From Lysobacter sp. KIS68-7 (GTDB lineage: Bacteria > Pseudomonadota > Gammaproteobacteria > Xanthomonadales > Xanthomonadaceae), in contig NZ_CP089925.1 in the NCBI RefSeq assembly GCF_021284745.1, forward strand, positions 2,355,001-2,419,000: 64,000 bases of DNA. Reading direction: 5' to 3'. Below the pieces are notes generated by a model. That model saw only the letters and a program-made list of their open reading frames with translations, was not told the DNA's origin and ran no database searches. Each line of letters begins with the position of its first letter. The stretch's first letter is position 1. Shown one piece after another: positions 9,201 through 15,622 of this stretch. The position numbers and the translations under genes were made by a program.

Positions 9201-9305
9201 CTGCCGTGCCGGATCGACAGCCCACGCGGGCGAACAGAACGTGAGCGCAGCCGCCACCAGCCACGTCAATGACCGTCCGATGGCGTGCGCGCTGTGCAAT
9301 GTCAT
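6282..9305 (-). CDS. Hybrid-free sensor histidine kinase with two-component propeller (Reg_prop/Y_Y_Y) sensor
   Basis: 1007 residues. Signal peptide (1-29); periplasmic beta-propeller repeats to about residue 650 (many GLSSDSAASIA..IWIGS-type blades); Y_Y_Y domain (about 680-765); one membrane helix (about 768-788); HisKA_3 dimerisation domain with phospho-acceptor His814 (ARELHDTLLQ); HATPase_c with N box (EAIRNAASHSHG) and G boxes (DDGSGI, GHFGMQGMRERA). It should sense an extracytoplasmic, possibly polysaccharide-related, signal and phosphorylate the NarL-type regulator encoded just upstream. No receiver domain is present. Confidence 0.93.
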   Translation of the reverse strand: MTLHSAHAIGRSLTWLVAAALTFCSPAWAVDPARQISQYGHVAWRSQDGDLPGMPMAFAQGPDGYLWVGTLDGLLRFDGVRFARWSAPAGTHLPSDAVTRLLATRDGTLWIGTQQGLGQWRDGKLRIFPSTPGGAIMSITEDRDGTIWTTRTPRPDSSALVCRVSPDGKFACLDKAQGLEIPGSPCCPAAFLQDATGTAWIGSDIALTAWRNQASQVFKLPLDSARKDMGVAAIAPRNDGGLWVGIAKPGPGLGLQQFVDGRWTPFTSANFDASTLPVSALLLDRHGALWIGTYGKGLYRIHRGEIDAFTSTDGLSNDRINGLFEDREGNLWVATAKGIDQFRDLRVTTFSKQQGLSSDSAASIAAANDGSIWIGSAGLDVLRDGRISSLTKSLGLPDGQVTDLLQDHAGRMWVGVDRSLWIIDRGKAVQVHARDGTTNIASIASLAEDAQHDLWGRSKDSLLRIRDNVVIDAYPLGPELEGRQIVADPASGIWLGLRSGDLARFRDGKAQTFAFARPPEASVNGFVEHMATTSLGEVFGATANGVVAWKDGHTNTLTTANGLPCNHAHALQSARDGRLWVFMQCGLVEIARAEIDRWWTQPQTRLQIRQYDALDGVDPGWAPFRGATTSPDGRIWFANGHGVQMIDPAATTRNRIAPSVHIESLVVDRTRYPLHGAVQLPARAGDVQIDYTATSFVVPQRVRFRYKLAGRDKDWQEPGTRRQAFYTDLQPGNYRFTVIAANDDGVWNTRGDSLSFRIPPAWYQTLWFRVGAIALCLLGAWLAYRWRLRRLTATMSARFDERMAERLRIARELHDTLLQTVQAGKLVADDALGPDVEDARRKHALERISAWLGEAIGEGRETLNALRQSTLLDNDLANGLQQAAEACAGESGMVVRVSVTGRAREMHPIVRDEIYRIGYEAIRNAASHSHGRTIEVELAYARDLTLVVRDDGSGIPSAEVAQGKAGHFGMQGMRERAERIGARLFVARGPTGGTEVRVLVPGRSIFR

Positions 9306-9380
9306 GTAGGCCTCGAAGTCTGCGAACGACGATACCGCTCACGCGCATGCCCGGGCACCGGGCAATCCCCAGCCGCCTTG

Positions 9381-9396
9381 CTACAGATTTCTACAG
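9381..9396. promoter_or_regulatory. CTACAG direct repeat upstream of the histidine kinase
   Basis: CTACAG occurs twice (9381-9386 and 9391-9396) with four bases between, 76 bp before the kinase start codon; on the coding strand this reads CTGTAGAAATCTGTAG. The motif CTGTAGAA recurs upstream of the adjacent hydrolase gene. Candidate activator site. Confidence 0.35.
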
Positions 9397-9408
9397 TCCT
9401 GCCCCGGA

Positions 9409-10038
9409 TCAGATGGGCAGCAATCCCCGCCGCACAGCGACGATGACGGCATGCGTCCGGTCCTTGGCTTCCAACTTGTCGACGATGTTCCGGATGTGGA
9501 AGTTGACCGTCGTTTCCGAAATCGAGAGATGGTCGGCGATCTGCTTGTTGCGGTTTCCGTCGCGGATCAACGCGAGCACCTGGATTTCGCGTCGCGTGAG
9601 CTCGTCGTCGGCGAAATGACCGGCCAGCCGCATGGCGACTTCAGCGGGGAAGTGCTTCTTGCCGCTGTGCACCGCGCGAATGACATGGAGCAGGTCGTCC
9701 TTCGGCATGCTCTTGAGCAGGTAGGCGACCGCGCCGGCCTTGAGCGCGGTGTGGATGTCGCCTTCGCTGTCGGAGGTAGTCAGCATCACCACGCGCGCAG
9801 TCGGGGAGAGCTTGCGGAGCGCCGTCAGCGTTTCCGTGCCACCTGTACCGGGAAGGCGTACGTCCATCAGGGTGACGTCGGGCGCGGTGCGCTGGAATTC
9901 TGCGATGGCCTCGTCCGAGTTCGACGCCTGGGCCACCAGCTCCATGTCCGCCTGCGAGTCGATGATGAAACGCAGGCCCTCCCGGAAAACGGGGTGGTCC
10001 TCGACGCTGAGGATTCTGATGCGCGTGCCCTCGGACAT
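9409..10038 (-). CDS. NarL/FixJ-family response regulator
   Basis: 209 residues. Receiver domain (1-125) with acidic pocket Glu13/Asp14, phospho-acceptor Asp59 (LMDVRLPG), and Lys109; C-terminal LuxR-type HTH (about 145-205; LTRREIQVLALIRDGNRNKQIADHLSISETTVNFHI). It is the likely partner of the propeller kinase encoded 103 bp downstream on the same strand. Targets unknown; a shared CTGTAGAA motif suggests it controls the kinase gene itself and the exported hydrolase. Confidence 0.93.
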   Translation of the reverse strand: MSEGTRIRILSVEDHPVFREGLRFIIDSQADMELVAQASNSDEAIAEFQRTAPDVTLMDVRLPGTGGTETLTALRKLSPTARVVMLTTSDSEGDIHTALKAGAVAYLLKSMPKDDLLHVIRAVHSGKKHFPAEVAMRLAGHFADDELTRREIQVLALIRDGNRNKQIADHLSISETTVNFHIRNIVDKLEAKDRTHAVIVAVRRGLLPI

Positions 10039-10139
10039 GCGGGACGTCCCCCTTGGACAGAGACTGTGCTCTCCCGCAATGATGTGCCTGGGAGCGTTGC
10101 GATGGCAAAGGGCCTTAGGGACGTCGGCGCAGCGGAGTT

Positions 10140-10412
10140 CTACTGCCCCGGGTCGCCAGTCGTTTCAGCGGACTCGGCCGGAGTCGCCAGCGTCTCCGTG
10201 ACCTGGAGTCGACGGACGACAAGTTCGTCGATCTCCAGTCGCCTGATCCGTGCGCGACCGATGACCAAGCGGCCGACCACCAAGGCCCCGATGGCCACCG
10301 CGCCCACTGCGATCGCGCCCAGTGTCATCCCGCCCAGCGCGAGCGCGCCCATGGATTGCGCGCCGACCGCCTTGGCGGGAACGGCTCTGGAATGTCTGAG
10401 TTCGTATCTCAT
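10140..10412 (-). CDS. Small protein with five-residue hydrophobic repeats
   Basis: 90 residues. Residues about 22-70 follow a five-residue rhythm (GALAL-GGMTL-GAIAV-GAVAI and so on), first with glycine and later with arginine at the spacer position (RLVIG-RARIR-RLEID). This resembles a short right-handed quadrilateral beta-helix or a membrane-inserting hydrophobic segment turning into a charged coil. Proteins with this pattern occur in xanthomonads without known function. Start ATG at 10412; no partner in the immediate surroundings. Confidence 0.6.
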   Translation of the reverse strand: MRYELRHSRAVPAKAVGAQSMGALALGGMTLGAIAVGAVAIGALVVGRLVIGRARIRRLEIDELVVRRLQVTETLATPAESAETTGDPGQ

Positions 10413-10579
10413 GGGTGACCATCAGCGCGGGCGGCGGGCGTTCTATAGCAGCCGTTATGTGATGGACGCAGAAAGCGAAGGCCTCGATCGCTCATGCTTC
10501 AAGCGCGGCAACGCTGTCCGGGTTGAATCGGTCAAACCGTTGCGTTGGTTGTTCGTCCGCGCTCCGAAGGAGGTGCGAA

Positions 10580-10870
10580 ATGTATGCAACGACACGGCGG
10601 TATGAAGGCGTGACCGATCCTGGCGAGGCGGGGCGGCGGGTCAACGAAGGCTTCGTGCCACTCATCAGCAAGATGCCGGGGTTTGTTGCCTATTACTGGG
10701 CGGACGCCGGGGGAGGCGTGATGGTTTCAACGAGCGTCTTCCAGGACCGGGCCGGTGTTGAAGCATCCAACAAACAGGCTGCGGATTGGGTGCGCGAGAA
10801 CATGGCGCCATTGCTTCCCAACCCGCCGCAGATCACTGCTGGGGAAGTTGTCGCGCACACGGCGAAGTGA
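10580..10870 (+). CDS. ABM-type (dimeric alpha-beta barrel) monooxygenase-like protein
   Basis: 96 residues. ATG at 10580 is chosen because a strong ribosome-binding site (GAAGGAGG, 10566-10573) precedes it by seven bases. The sequence pattern (short beta strand, helix with EAGRRVNEGFVPLISKMPGF, strand AYYWADAGGGVMVSTSVF) matches the ferredoxin-like dimeric barrel of antibiotic-biosynthesis monooxygenase relatives. Catalysis is not certain; many members are stress or heme-related. Single gene. Confidence 0.7.
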   Translation: MYATTRRYEGVTDPGEAGRRVNEGFVPLISKMPGFVAYYWADAGGGVMVSTSVFQDRAGVEASNKQAADWVRENMAPLLPNPPQITAGEVVAHTAK

Positions 10871-10920
10871 GGATGTGGAAATGGGAGAGGGCGGACGCGT
10901 CGGTACTTCGCGCGACTGAC

Positions 10921-11379
10921 CTATTTCGCAGGCTCGGCGTTCCGGGACGTGAGCGCCCGCTCCAGCGTCACTCTGTCGCGCTCGGCAACCGGGTCCAGCG
11001 CAAATGTTGTCGGACCGATCGATCGCTCCTTGAAATAGGCGATGCGGAGCAGCGTCGGATCCTCCGGCCACTCATCGTCGTAGGTCGCGAATTCCAAGAA
11101 TTGCAGTCGACCGTCGTACGCATACAGGAGTGTCGCCACGCCGTCGGTGACGCCGGCGACTTCCAGGTCGATGTCGCCGATGATGACGGAGCCGGGATCC
11201 AACCGTGGCGCAGCGTCATCGACAGCAAAGTCGATGTACGCGCCAACGCCCGTGTGCCTGCGATCGACGACTGTGATGCCCTTGGCCTGATGGCGAAGAA
11301 TTGACAACGTCGGGTGATCGCCTGCCAGGCAAGCGTCAATGACGCGCTTTTCCAAGTCCGTCGGTGTCGAATTGATCAT
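10921..11379 (-). CDS. Hypothetical protein
   Basis: 152 residues, acidic, no signal peptide or membrane helix, with a plain alpha/beta pattern and no motif I recognise. It lies just downstream of the HTH gene on the same strand (five bases between the HTH stop and this start), so the two are probably co-transcribed. The start at 11379 is inferred from length only. It does not look like a RelE/HigB-type toxin. Confidence 0.6.
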   Translation of the reverse strand: MINSTPTDLEKRVIDACLAGDHPTLSILRHQAKGITVVDRRHTGVGAYIDFAVDDAAPRLDPGSVIIGDIDLEVAGVTDGVATLLYAYDGRLQFLEFATYDDEWPEDPTLLRIAYFKERSIGPTTFALDPVAERDRVTLERALTSRNAEPAK

Positions 11380-11384
11380 TCAAC

Positions 11385-11684
11385 TTAAGCAGACCCTTCC
11401 GTCAGGGCGCTGATCACATGCACCGGATCGTTCTTTATCGCGCGGAGCAATGCCTTTGCAGGTCCGGTGGGCGCGCGTCGGCCTTGCTCCCAATTCTGCA
11501 ATGTCGCGACATGCACACGGATGATACCTGCAAACTTTTGCTGGGAAAGGCCCGTGGCCTTGCGAATCTCGCGCACTTCGACCGCGTCAACATGGAACTC
11601 GCGGGAGGGTGCGCGTTCGCCGCGCACGATCTCGCCCATCTGTTCCATGCTGCCGACCAGGCGGTCAAAAAGCTTCTTGTCCAT
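11385..11684 (-). CDS. HigA/NadS-type XRE-family antitoxin-like repressor
   Basis: 99 residues from ATG at 11684. MDKKLFDRLVGSMEQMGEI and LSQQKFAGIIRVHVATLQNW with EQGRRAPTGPAKALLR are typical of HigA/NadS antitoxins with one C-terminal HTH. A perfect palindrome lies 29-47 bp upstream. No HigB/RelE-like toxin gene adjoins it. The same frame stays open to an ATG at 11903, which would add a 73-residue N-terminal tail encoded by 21-bp repeats; the family start argues for 11684. Confidence 0.8.
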   Translation of the reverse strand: MDKKLFDRLVGSMEQMGEIVRGERAPSREFHVDAVEVREIRKATGLSQQKFAGIIRVHVATLQNWEQGRRAPTGPAKALLRAIKNDPVHVISALTEGSA

Positions 11685-11712
11685 GATGTCCAGGTTGCTG
11701 GCACCGCCGGAA

Positions 11713-11731
11713 TGTACGCCACTGGCGTACA
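11713..11731. promoter_or_regulatory. Palindromic operator upstream of the HigA-like gene
   Basis: TGTACGCC-ACT-GGCGTACA: a perfect 8-bp inverted repeat with a three-base spacer, 29 bp before the start codon. Position and symmetry fit autoregulation by an XRE-family dimer. Confidence 0.6.
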
Positions 11732-11773
11732 AAGTTTGATCTTGGGGCCCCGGAGCACTGGCTTCGGGCGGCT

Positions 11774-12025
11774 CCAAAGCGGGCTTGGGTTGCTCGCGAG
11801 CAGCTTTCGATTGCTGCATTTCAATTTCGAACTGAAAATCTTCAGGTCTGAGCTGCTCGATTTCAGGTCCAGGCTGCTCCCGAGCAACCCGGACCTGCTC
11901 CATTTCAACTTCGACCTGAAAACTTTCAGGTTTCGATTGCTCGATTCGATCTTCGACCTGCTCGATTTCAGCTTTTCGCTGCTCGATTCAATCTGAAAGC
12001 TGAAACATTTCAGCTTTCGATTGCT
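11774..12025 (-). repeat. Twelve 21-bp tandem repeats
   Basis: Read on the minus strand, this stretch divides exactly into twelve 21-base units, nearly all beginning AGCA (AGCAG/AGCAA) or TTCAG and ending in variants of GAAATCG. Since 21 bases is seven codons, the frame continuous with the HigA-like gene reads as heptads of the form IEQxxxE. In-frame stop (TGA near 11992) limits the open part. Whether it is translated is unclear. Confidence 0.7.
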
Positions 12026-12043
12026 AAATAGCAATCCGGCGCT

Positions 12044-12517
12044 TCATTCCCCCGGCGAATCGTCCTTCGACTTCCGGCGCGACCGCGAAAACGCCGAACT
12101 CAGACCCTTCCGCAGTTCATCCAGGCCCATGCTCTTTCCGAAGGCCTTCAGCAGCAGGTAGATGTCGCGGGAGGCGTCGTAGACGTCGCTGCCCAGGGCG
12201 AGGAGGGTGTCGTCCCAGCGCGTCATGATGCGCGTGAGGCGGGCATGGAGCGGGAAGAGTTTGTCGTACGCCGCCAGGTCCGCGATCGCGTCCTGCATGC
12301 CCACGGTTTCCGGGATCAGCTTGGGATTCTCCGCCCCCACCACGAGGGTCTGGCGGCAGAACTGCTCGAACTTGGTGCCCATGCGGCGGATGCTGCGACG
12401 GTCGGCGACGTCCAGGACGATGAAGTCCGGGAAGATGCGCTCGAGCACGTCGAGGGCGGCTTTGGCTTCGGCGATCTGTTCGTCGGTGATGATGGTCTGG
12501 ACGAGGTTCTGGGCCAT
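12044..12517 (-). CDS. Hypothetical protein
   Basis: 157 residues, mainly alpha-helical, no signal peptide. The basic tail (SRSRRKSKDD) follows a helical domain; MGTKFEQFCRQTLVVGAEN is the most distinctive segment. I recognise no family. It stands between the 21-bp repeats and a 436-bp non-coding stretch. Start ATG at 12517, giving MAQNLVQTIITDEQ. Confidence 0.6.
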   Translation of the reverse strand: MAQNLVQTIITDEQIAEAKAALDVLERIFPDFIVLDVADRRSIRRMGTKFEQFCRQTLVVGAENPKLIPETVGMQDAIADLAAYDKLFPLHARLTRIMTRWDDTLLALGSDVYDASRDIYLLLKAFGKSMGLDELRKGLSSAFSRSRRKSKDDSPGE

Positions 12518-12953
12518 GGGGATTTCGCTTTGTGGTTGATGTCAGCGAAATTTCTCTCCATTGCGGACCGAACGAAATTGTCCTCGGGGGCATTTGCGCC
12601 AGACGGCACATGGCGTGGTGACGGTGGGCGAATCTGCGTAGGGGATTGCGAGCAGAAGCGCATTGAACGGGCGAGACGATTCGGACGGTTTTTGGGTTGA
12701 TTGGGGAAGGCTCGCGGTGGACAGTTGGTCCACGGAGCTCAAAAACTCCCAAAGTGATCGCCACCGTCGAAATGGGTGGCGAATGGCGTCTCCTGGACGC
12801 GCCGACGCAAGGGCCCTGCGTCGGGAGGGCGGCTAATACAAGACCCGAAAGGGAAATCCGTCGCGCCGTCACTTTGCGGTTTTTGACCTCCCGACACCTC
12901 GTGCCGCACTCGCGCGGCGCGAGGTCCTCACTTAGAGAGATGGAGGGTCCAAA
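12518..12953. other. 436-bp non-coding stretch with two strong hairpins
   Basis: No gene seen. It contains a hairpin with perfect 8-bp arms CCGACGCA (12802-12809) and TGCGTCGG (12817-12824), and a second with 11-bp arms (12897-12907 and 12914-12924, one G-T pair) that ends 29 bp before the next start codon. A good ribosome-binding site (GGAGGG, 12941-12946) follows. This looks like the promoter and 5' leader of the small gene at 12954. Confidence 0.5.
12897..12924 (+). promoter_or_regulatory. Leader hairpin upstream of the 88-aa gene
   Basis: Arms CCTCGTGCCGC and GCGGCGCGAGG pair over 11 bp with one G-U wobble and a six-base loop. It lies in the probable untranslated leader, 29 bp before ATG 12954. 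No T-tract follows, so it is more likely a leader structure than a terminator. Confidence 0.45.
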
Positions 12954-13220
12954 ATGTCTGATGAAACTCGCGTCCAGGATGTGGCGCCGATTGCCTATAT
13001 CAACCTGCTGGCCGCGCACACGTTGATCGTTCAAATGCGCGACTACGTGCGCATGGCGTCGACTGTTATTGAGTCACTCGGCGATATCGACTCCGAGATC
13101 ACGATCCGGCCGGAGGCTTTGGTCTGGGGTCTCTCAAATCTGGCAGACGATTTGGAGGAGATTGCAGAGGCTGTTCGGTGGTCCAAGGAAGCGTACGAGA
13201 AGGGCGTTTCCGATCAATGA
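12954..13220 (+). CDS. Small hypothetical protein
   Basis: 88 residues, acidic and helical (MSDETRVQDVAPIAYINLL at the start, EEIAEAVRWSKEAYEKG near the end). No membrane segment and no family I recognise. Well-placed ribosome-binding site GGAGGG eight bases before the ATG. First gene of the accessory block that ends at tRNA-Val; it converges on the putative nuclease gene. Confidence 0.6.
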   Translation: MSDETRVQDVAPIAYINLLAAHTLIVQMRDYVRMASTVIESLGDIDSEITIRPEALVWGLSNLADDLEEIAEAVRWSKEAYEKGVSDQ

Positions 13221-13243
13221 GATCCGAGCTGGGCTTCGATAGC

Positions 13244-14047
13244 TCAGACGTGCTTCTGCAGCTGTGCGTACACCCAAATGGATCCACTTGGGAAATGATT
13301 GTCCAAGAATGCTTTCGGAAGAGAATCCATCTCATCGCGATCAACTCGGGAGTAGTAGTTGCTAAGAGTCGCGCCGCCAGCTGGGCCTGCCTGCACCCAT
13401 GCGTACGCGAAACACAGGACGGCCTGGAACGGGCTGCGGTTCACTCCCTCTTGTAAGCTGGCTTGGAGCTCTTCTGTCCACGACAAAGTATTCGTAGTGG
13501 AGCCGACGCCCTCATGGAATAGAAGGTTGCTCATGTCGATCGCCAGCACGTTGAGTCTTGTGCTGTAAGCGGTTTGCGACTTCTTTGCGATAGCTGAGGC
13601 CAGCTTGTATGCGAGTGATCGATTTGTCGGAGCGCCCTTGACCAAGTGCGCACTGGTGCACTCCAAGCCAAGTTCTCCTAACGTAAAGTCAGGAGCTTCC
13701 GACTTGTTAAAGTCGATGCCCTTGGTGATCAAGGATGCGGCCATGCGAATCTCTTGCCGAATTCCAAAATACGCGGTCGCCGAACGGTCTCGCCGCAGCG
13801 CCTTTTTGAAGTGCCGAAACAGGTTCTCGTCGTGAGCCAGGATTCGCTCTAGATCTTCTACGGCGAATTGGGCGAATGCGGCCCGGGCGCAACCCTGTAC
13901 GCGCTCACCTGACAAGTAAGCGTCGCGCGCGCCGTGCAGCCATTTCATGACGGGGTGATGCGAGAGGCTGGACGTGCTGTCGCCAAATAAACGCTCAAGA
14001 CGTTTAGCCAACTGTTCCCATTGCGTCATGAATTCGACGATTCCCAT
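13244..14047 (-). CDS. Hypothetical protein, possible PD-(D/E)XK nuclease fold
   Basis: 267 residues, less GC-rich than the neighbours. The middle region shows a helix with Glu99 (RQEIRMAAS), then APDF with Asp120, then LGLECTSAHLVKG with Glu129 and Lys137. This spacing of E, PD and E-x-T(...)K resembles the core of restriction-endonuclease-like folds, although the canonical E-x-K lysine is displaced. The assignment is a pattern-based guess; no family recognised with certainty. It is monocistronic in an accessory block. Confidence 0.55.
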   Translation of the reverse strand: MGIVEFMTQWEQLAKRLERLFGDSTSSLSHHPVMKWLHGARDAYLSGERVQGCARAAFAQFAVEDLERILAHDENLFRHFKKALRRDRSATAYFGIRQEIRMAASLITKGIDFNKSEAPDFTLGELGLECTSAHLVKGAPTNRSLAYKLASAIAKKSQTAYSTRLNVLAIDMSNLLFHEGVGSTTNTLSWTEELQASLQEGVNRSPFQAVLCFAYAWVQAGPAGGATLSNYYSRVDRDEMDSLPKAFLDNHFPSGSIWVYAQLQKHV

Positions 14048-14379
14048 AGCGCGCTCGTAGTCAGGTTCTCAGCGTCAAAGGGTGGGGCTTAGCTTCGATG
14101 TCTTCTCAGGCGTCGGGTGAACGATACTGGCCCCGTATAGAGGTTTGAAGCTGCCCTAGGTATCGTAACCTCCCGTGAAGCATTGGTTGCGCGCCACTCG
14201 AAGCGGCGTGCTAAAGGAAAGGGTCGTTAAGCCCATGCCGGACAAATACGCGAGTTTTCTTGAGCTCATGGCATCTGAGCCCGAGGGCTCGTACCGTATC
14301 GAGTTGTTGCTCGCTTGCGTCCATGTGCGCAGCGTAGCGACGATGGCCGCAGACGCAATCCCGACAACTTGTCGGTGGT
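14048..14379. other. 332-bp stretch with a probable gene remnant
   Basis: No intact gene. The middle contains the remnant described at 14235-14395; the remainder is the upstream region of the nuclease-like gene and shows nothing I can assign. Confidence 0.5.
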
Positions 14380-14395
14380 TCAAGCTTTCGGGCCG
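14235..14395 (+). pseudogene. Degraded 5' fragment resembling poly-gamma-glutamate hydrolase (DUF867)
   Basis: MPDKYASFLELMASEPEGS followed by YRIELL matches the usual start of the PghP/YmaC/YjqB family (DKYxSFxELAASExEG...YRI). The expected APHGG and IEPGTSE zinc-binding region is unrecognisable: the frame reads MAADAIPTT, and the alternative frame resumes with a possible SVVQAFG. The rest of the gene is missing, and the 3' end runs into the gene on the other strand. Read as the relic of a horizontally acquired gene. Confidence 0.4.
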
Positions 14396-15012
14396 TCGTC
14401 GTTGTCGTCGTCGTCGGGCTTGAGGTCGTGCGCGAGTTCGAGCCGTTCTCTAGCCTCCTCGAAAGTCTCCTTCGCGAAATCGAGCTTTTCGATGATTTGA
14501 AGTGCGAGCTCCTTCAAATCGGCCGGCTTGCTCCCCTTGGCTTCGTAAAAGTCGATGGACGTCGCCACCGTGATGTTGACGGTATCCAGCACGTCGAGCG
14601 CAGTGTTGACGGTAATGCCGGTCCGCCGATCGAACATCGTGACCTGCGGCCGCATGACCGACAGCCCTAGCGCGCGATCGAGGAGGATGAAGCGCTTCAG
14701 GTTTTCAGCCGGAATGACGACTGGCTCGCCGGCGTCGATGCGCGCAACTAGGCCCGTCAGATGTTGCATGCCCTTGGTGATTTCGACGTTGGTGAGGTGG
14801 AACTTCAACTCCATCGTCGAGGCGATGATGTCGGCCTGCCGTCGGCGCTCGCTTTCGACGAGTGCGCGTGCCTCCCGGGAGTTGCGCTCGCCGATCCAGA
14901 TCGCCGCGAAGATCGCCGCGACGGAAAGGACCGCCTGCAAGGACGCCGCGTAAACGGAGCCGATCGCCTGAACCCAGGCGGCCAGTGCCGACCAGTCAAT
15001 CTCGCACGCCAT
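14380..15012 (-). CDS. N-terminally membrane-anchored coiled-coil protein
   Basis: 210 residues. One membrane helix near the N-terminus (about residues 22-40, LQAVLSVAAIFAAIWIG) followed by a charged coiled coil (ERNSREARALVESERRRQAD) and an acidic C-terminal tail (KPDDDDNDDGP). Third gene of a three-gene minus-strand operon: 15 bp separate it from the membrane protein upstream. Unknown function; the trio may form one membrane complex. Confidence 0.65.
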   Translation of the reverse strand: MACEIDWSALAAWVQAIGSVYAASLQAVLSVAAIFAAIWIGERNSREARALVESERRRQADIIASTMELKFHLTNVEITKGMQHLTGLVARIDAGEPVVIPAENLKRFILLDRALGLSVMRPQVTMFDRRTGITVNTALDVLDTVNITVATSIDFYEAKGSKPADLKELALQIIEKLDFAKETFEEARERLELAHDLKPDDDDNDDGPKA

Positions 15013-15027
15013 GTTTCCCCCTTTCGA

Positions 15028-15609
15028 CTAGCGACTCGAGCACGACCGAACGACGATGCGGCGGGTGCGCGCCAACAACACCGACCCCGCCATCGCCTCC
15101 GCCGCCATCAAGGTTGCGAGCTCGACGAGGATCAGCCAGATCACGCCGGTCTTGATCCAGCTGCCCGTGCCGTGACCTAGAAATTCCGCCGTTAGGAAGC
15201 CCAGGCCGCAGATCACCGCCGCCGGTACCATCGACAATTCGAACTTGAACCGAACGAGCAGAGCCCGAAGGTAGCGTTGACCCACCACCTCCGCATCGGT
15301 CTTCAGGCCGAGGTACCGATACCAGTACGCAAAAAGTAGCGGAGCTTTGTCGCGGAGCCAGCGGTCAAGGATCTTTGCCTCGATGCGCGATCCCAAGTCC
15401 TCAAGAACGAAGCCGGCAACCAGCACCATCCCGAAGATCGTCACGCTGATCGGTACCGTGGTCGCGCCCGCCCATGTCTGCGCGTTCATGAGCGAAGGCC
15501 AGAACACGCCTGCGAGCCACGGGCCGATCGCCGTGAAACCGGGGACAAGCACGATGGTCGTCACGCGATAAATGTCCGGCTTCAGCGCCGTAGTCGCGTC
15601 GATGCTCAT
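15028..15609 (-). CDS. Multi-pass membrane protein of unknown function
   Basis: 193 residues from ATG at 15609. About four membrane helices (near 18-38, 52-75, 125-145 and 152-180), with a basic cytoplasmic loop between the second and third. Middle gene of a three-gene operon: 13 bp after the preceding stop and 15 bp before the next start. No family recognised. The longer frame upstream overlaps the preceding gene and is unlikely. Confidence 0.65.
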   Translation of the reverse strand: MSIDATTALKPDIYRVTTIVLVPGFTAIGPWLAGVFWPSLMNAQTWAGATTVPISVTIFGMVLVAGFVLEDLGSRIEAKILDRWLRDKAPLLFAYWYRYLGLKTDAEVVGQRYLRALLVRFKFELSMVPAAVICGLGFLTAEFLGHGTGSWIKTGVIWLILVELATLMAAEAMAGSVLLARTRRIVVRSCSSR

Positions 15610-15622
15610 GCGGCCAGCTCCT

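Noticed and set aside
6592-9272. Long open frames on both strands inside the histidine kinase gene
   Set aside because: High GC keeps stop codons rare in alternative frames; these have no domain content, while the kinase frame has full signatures.
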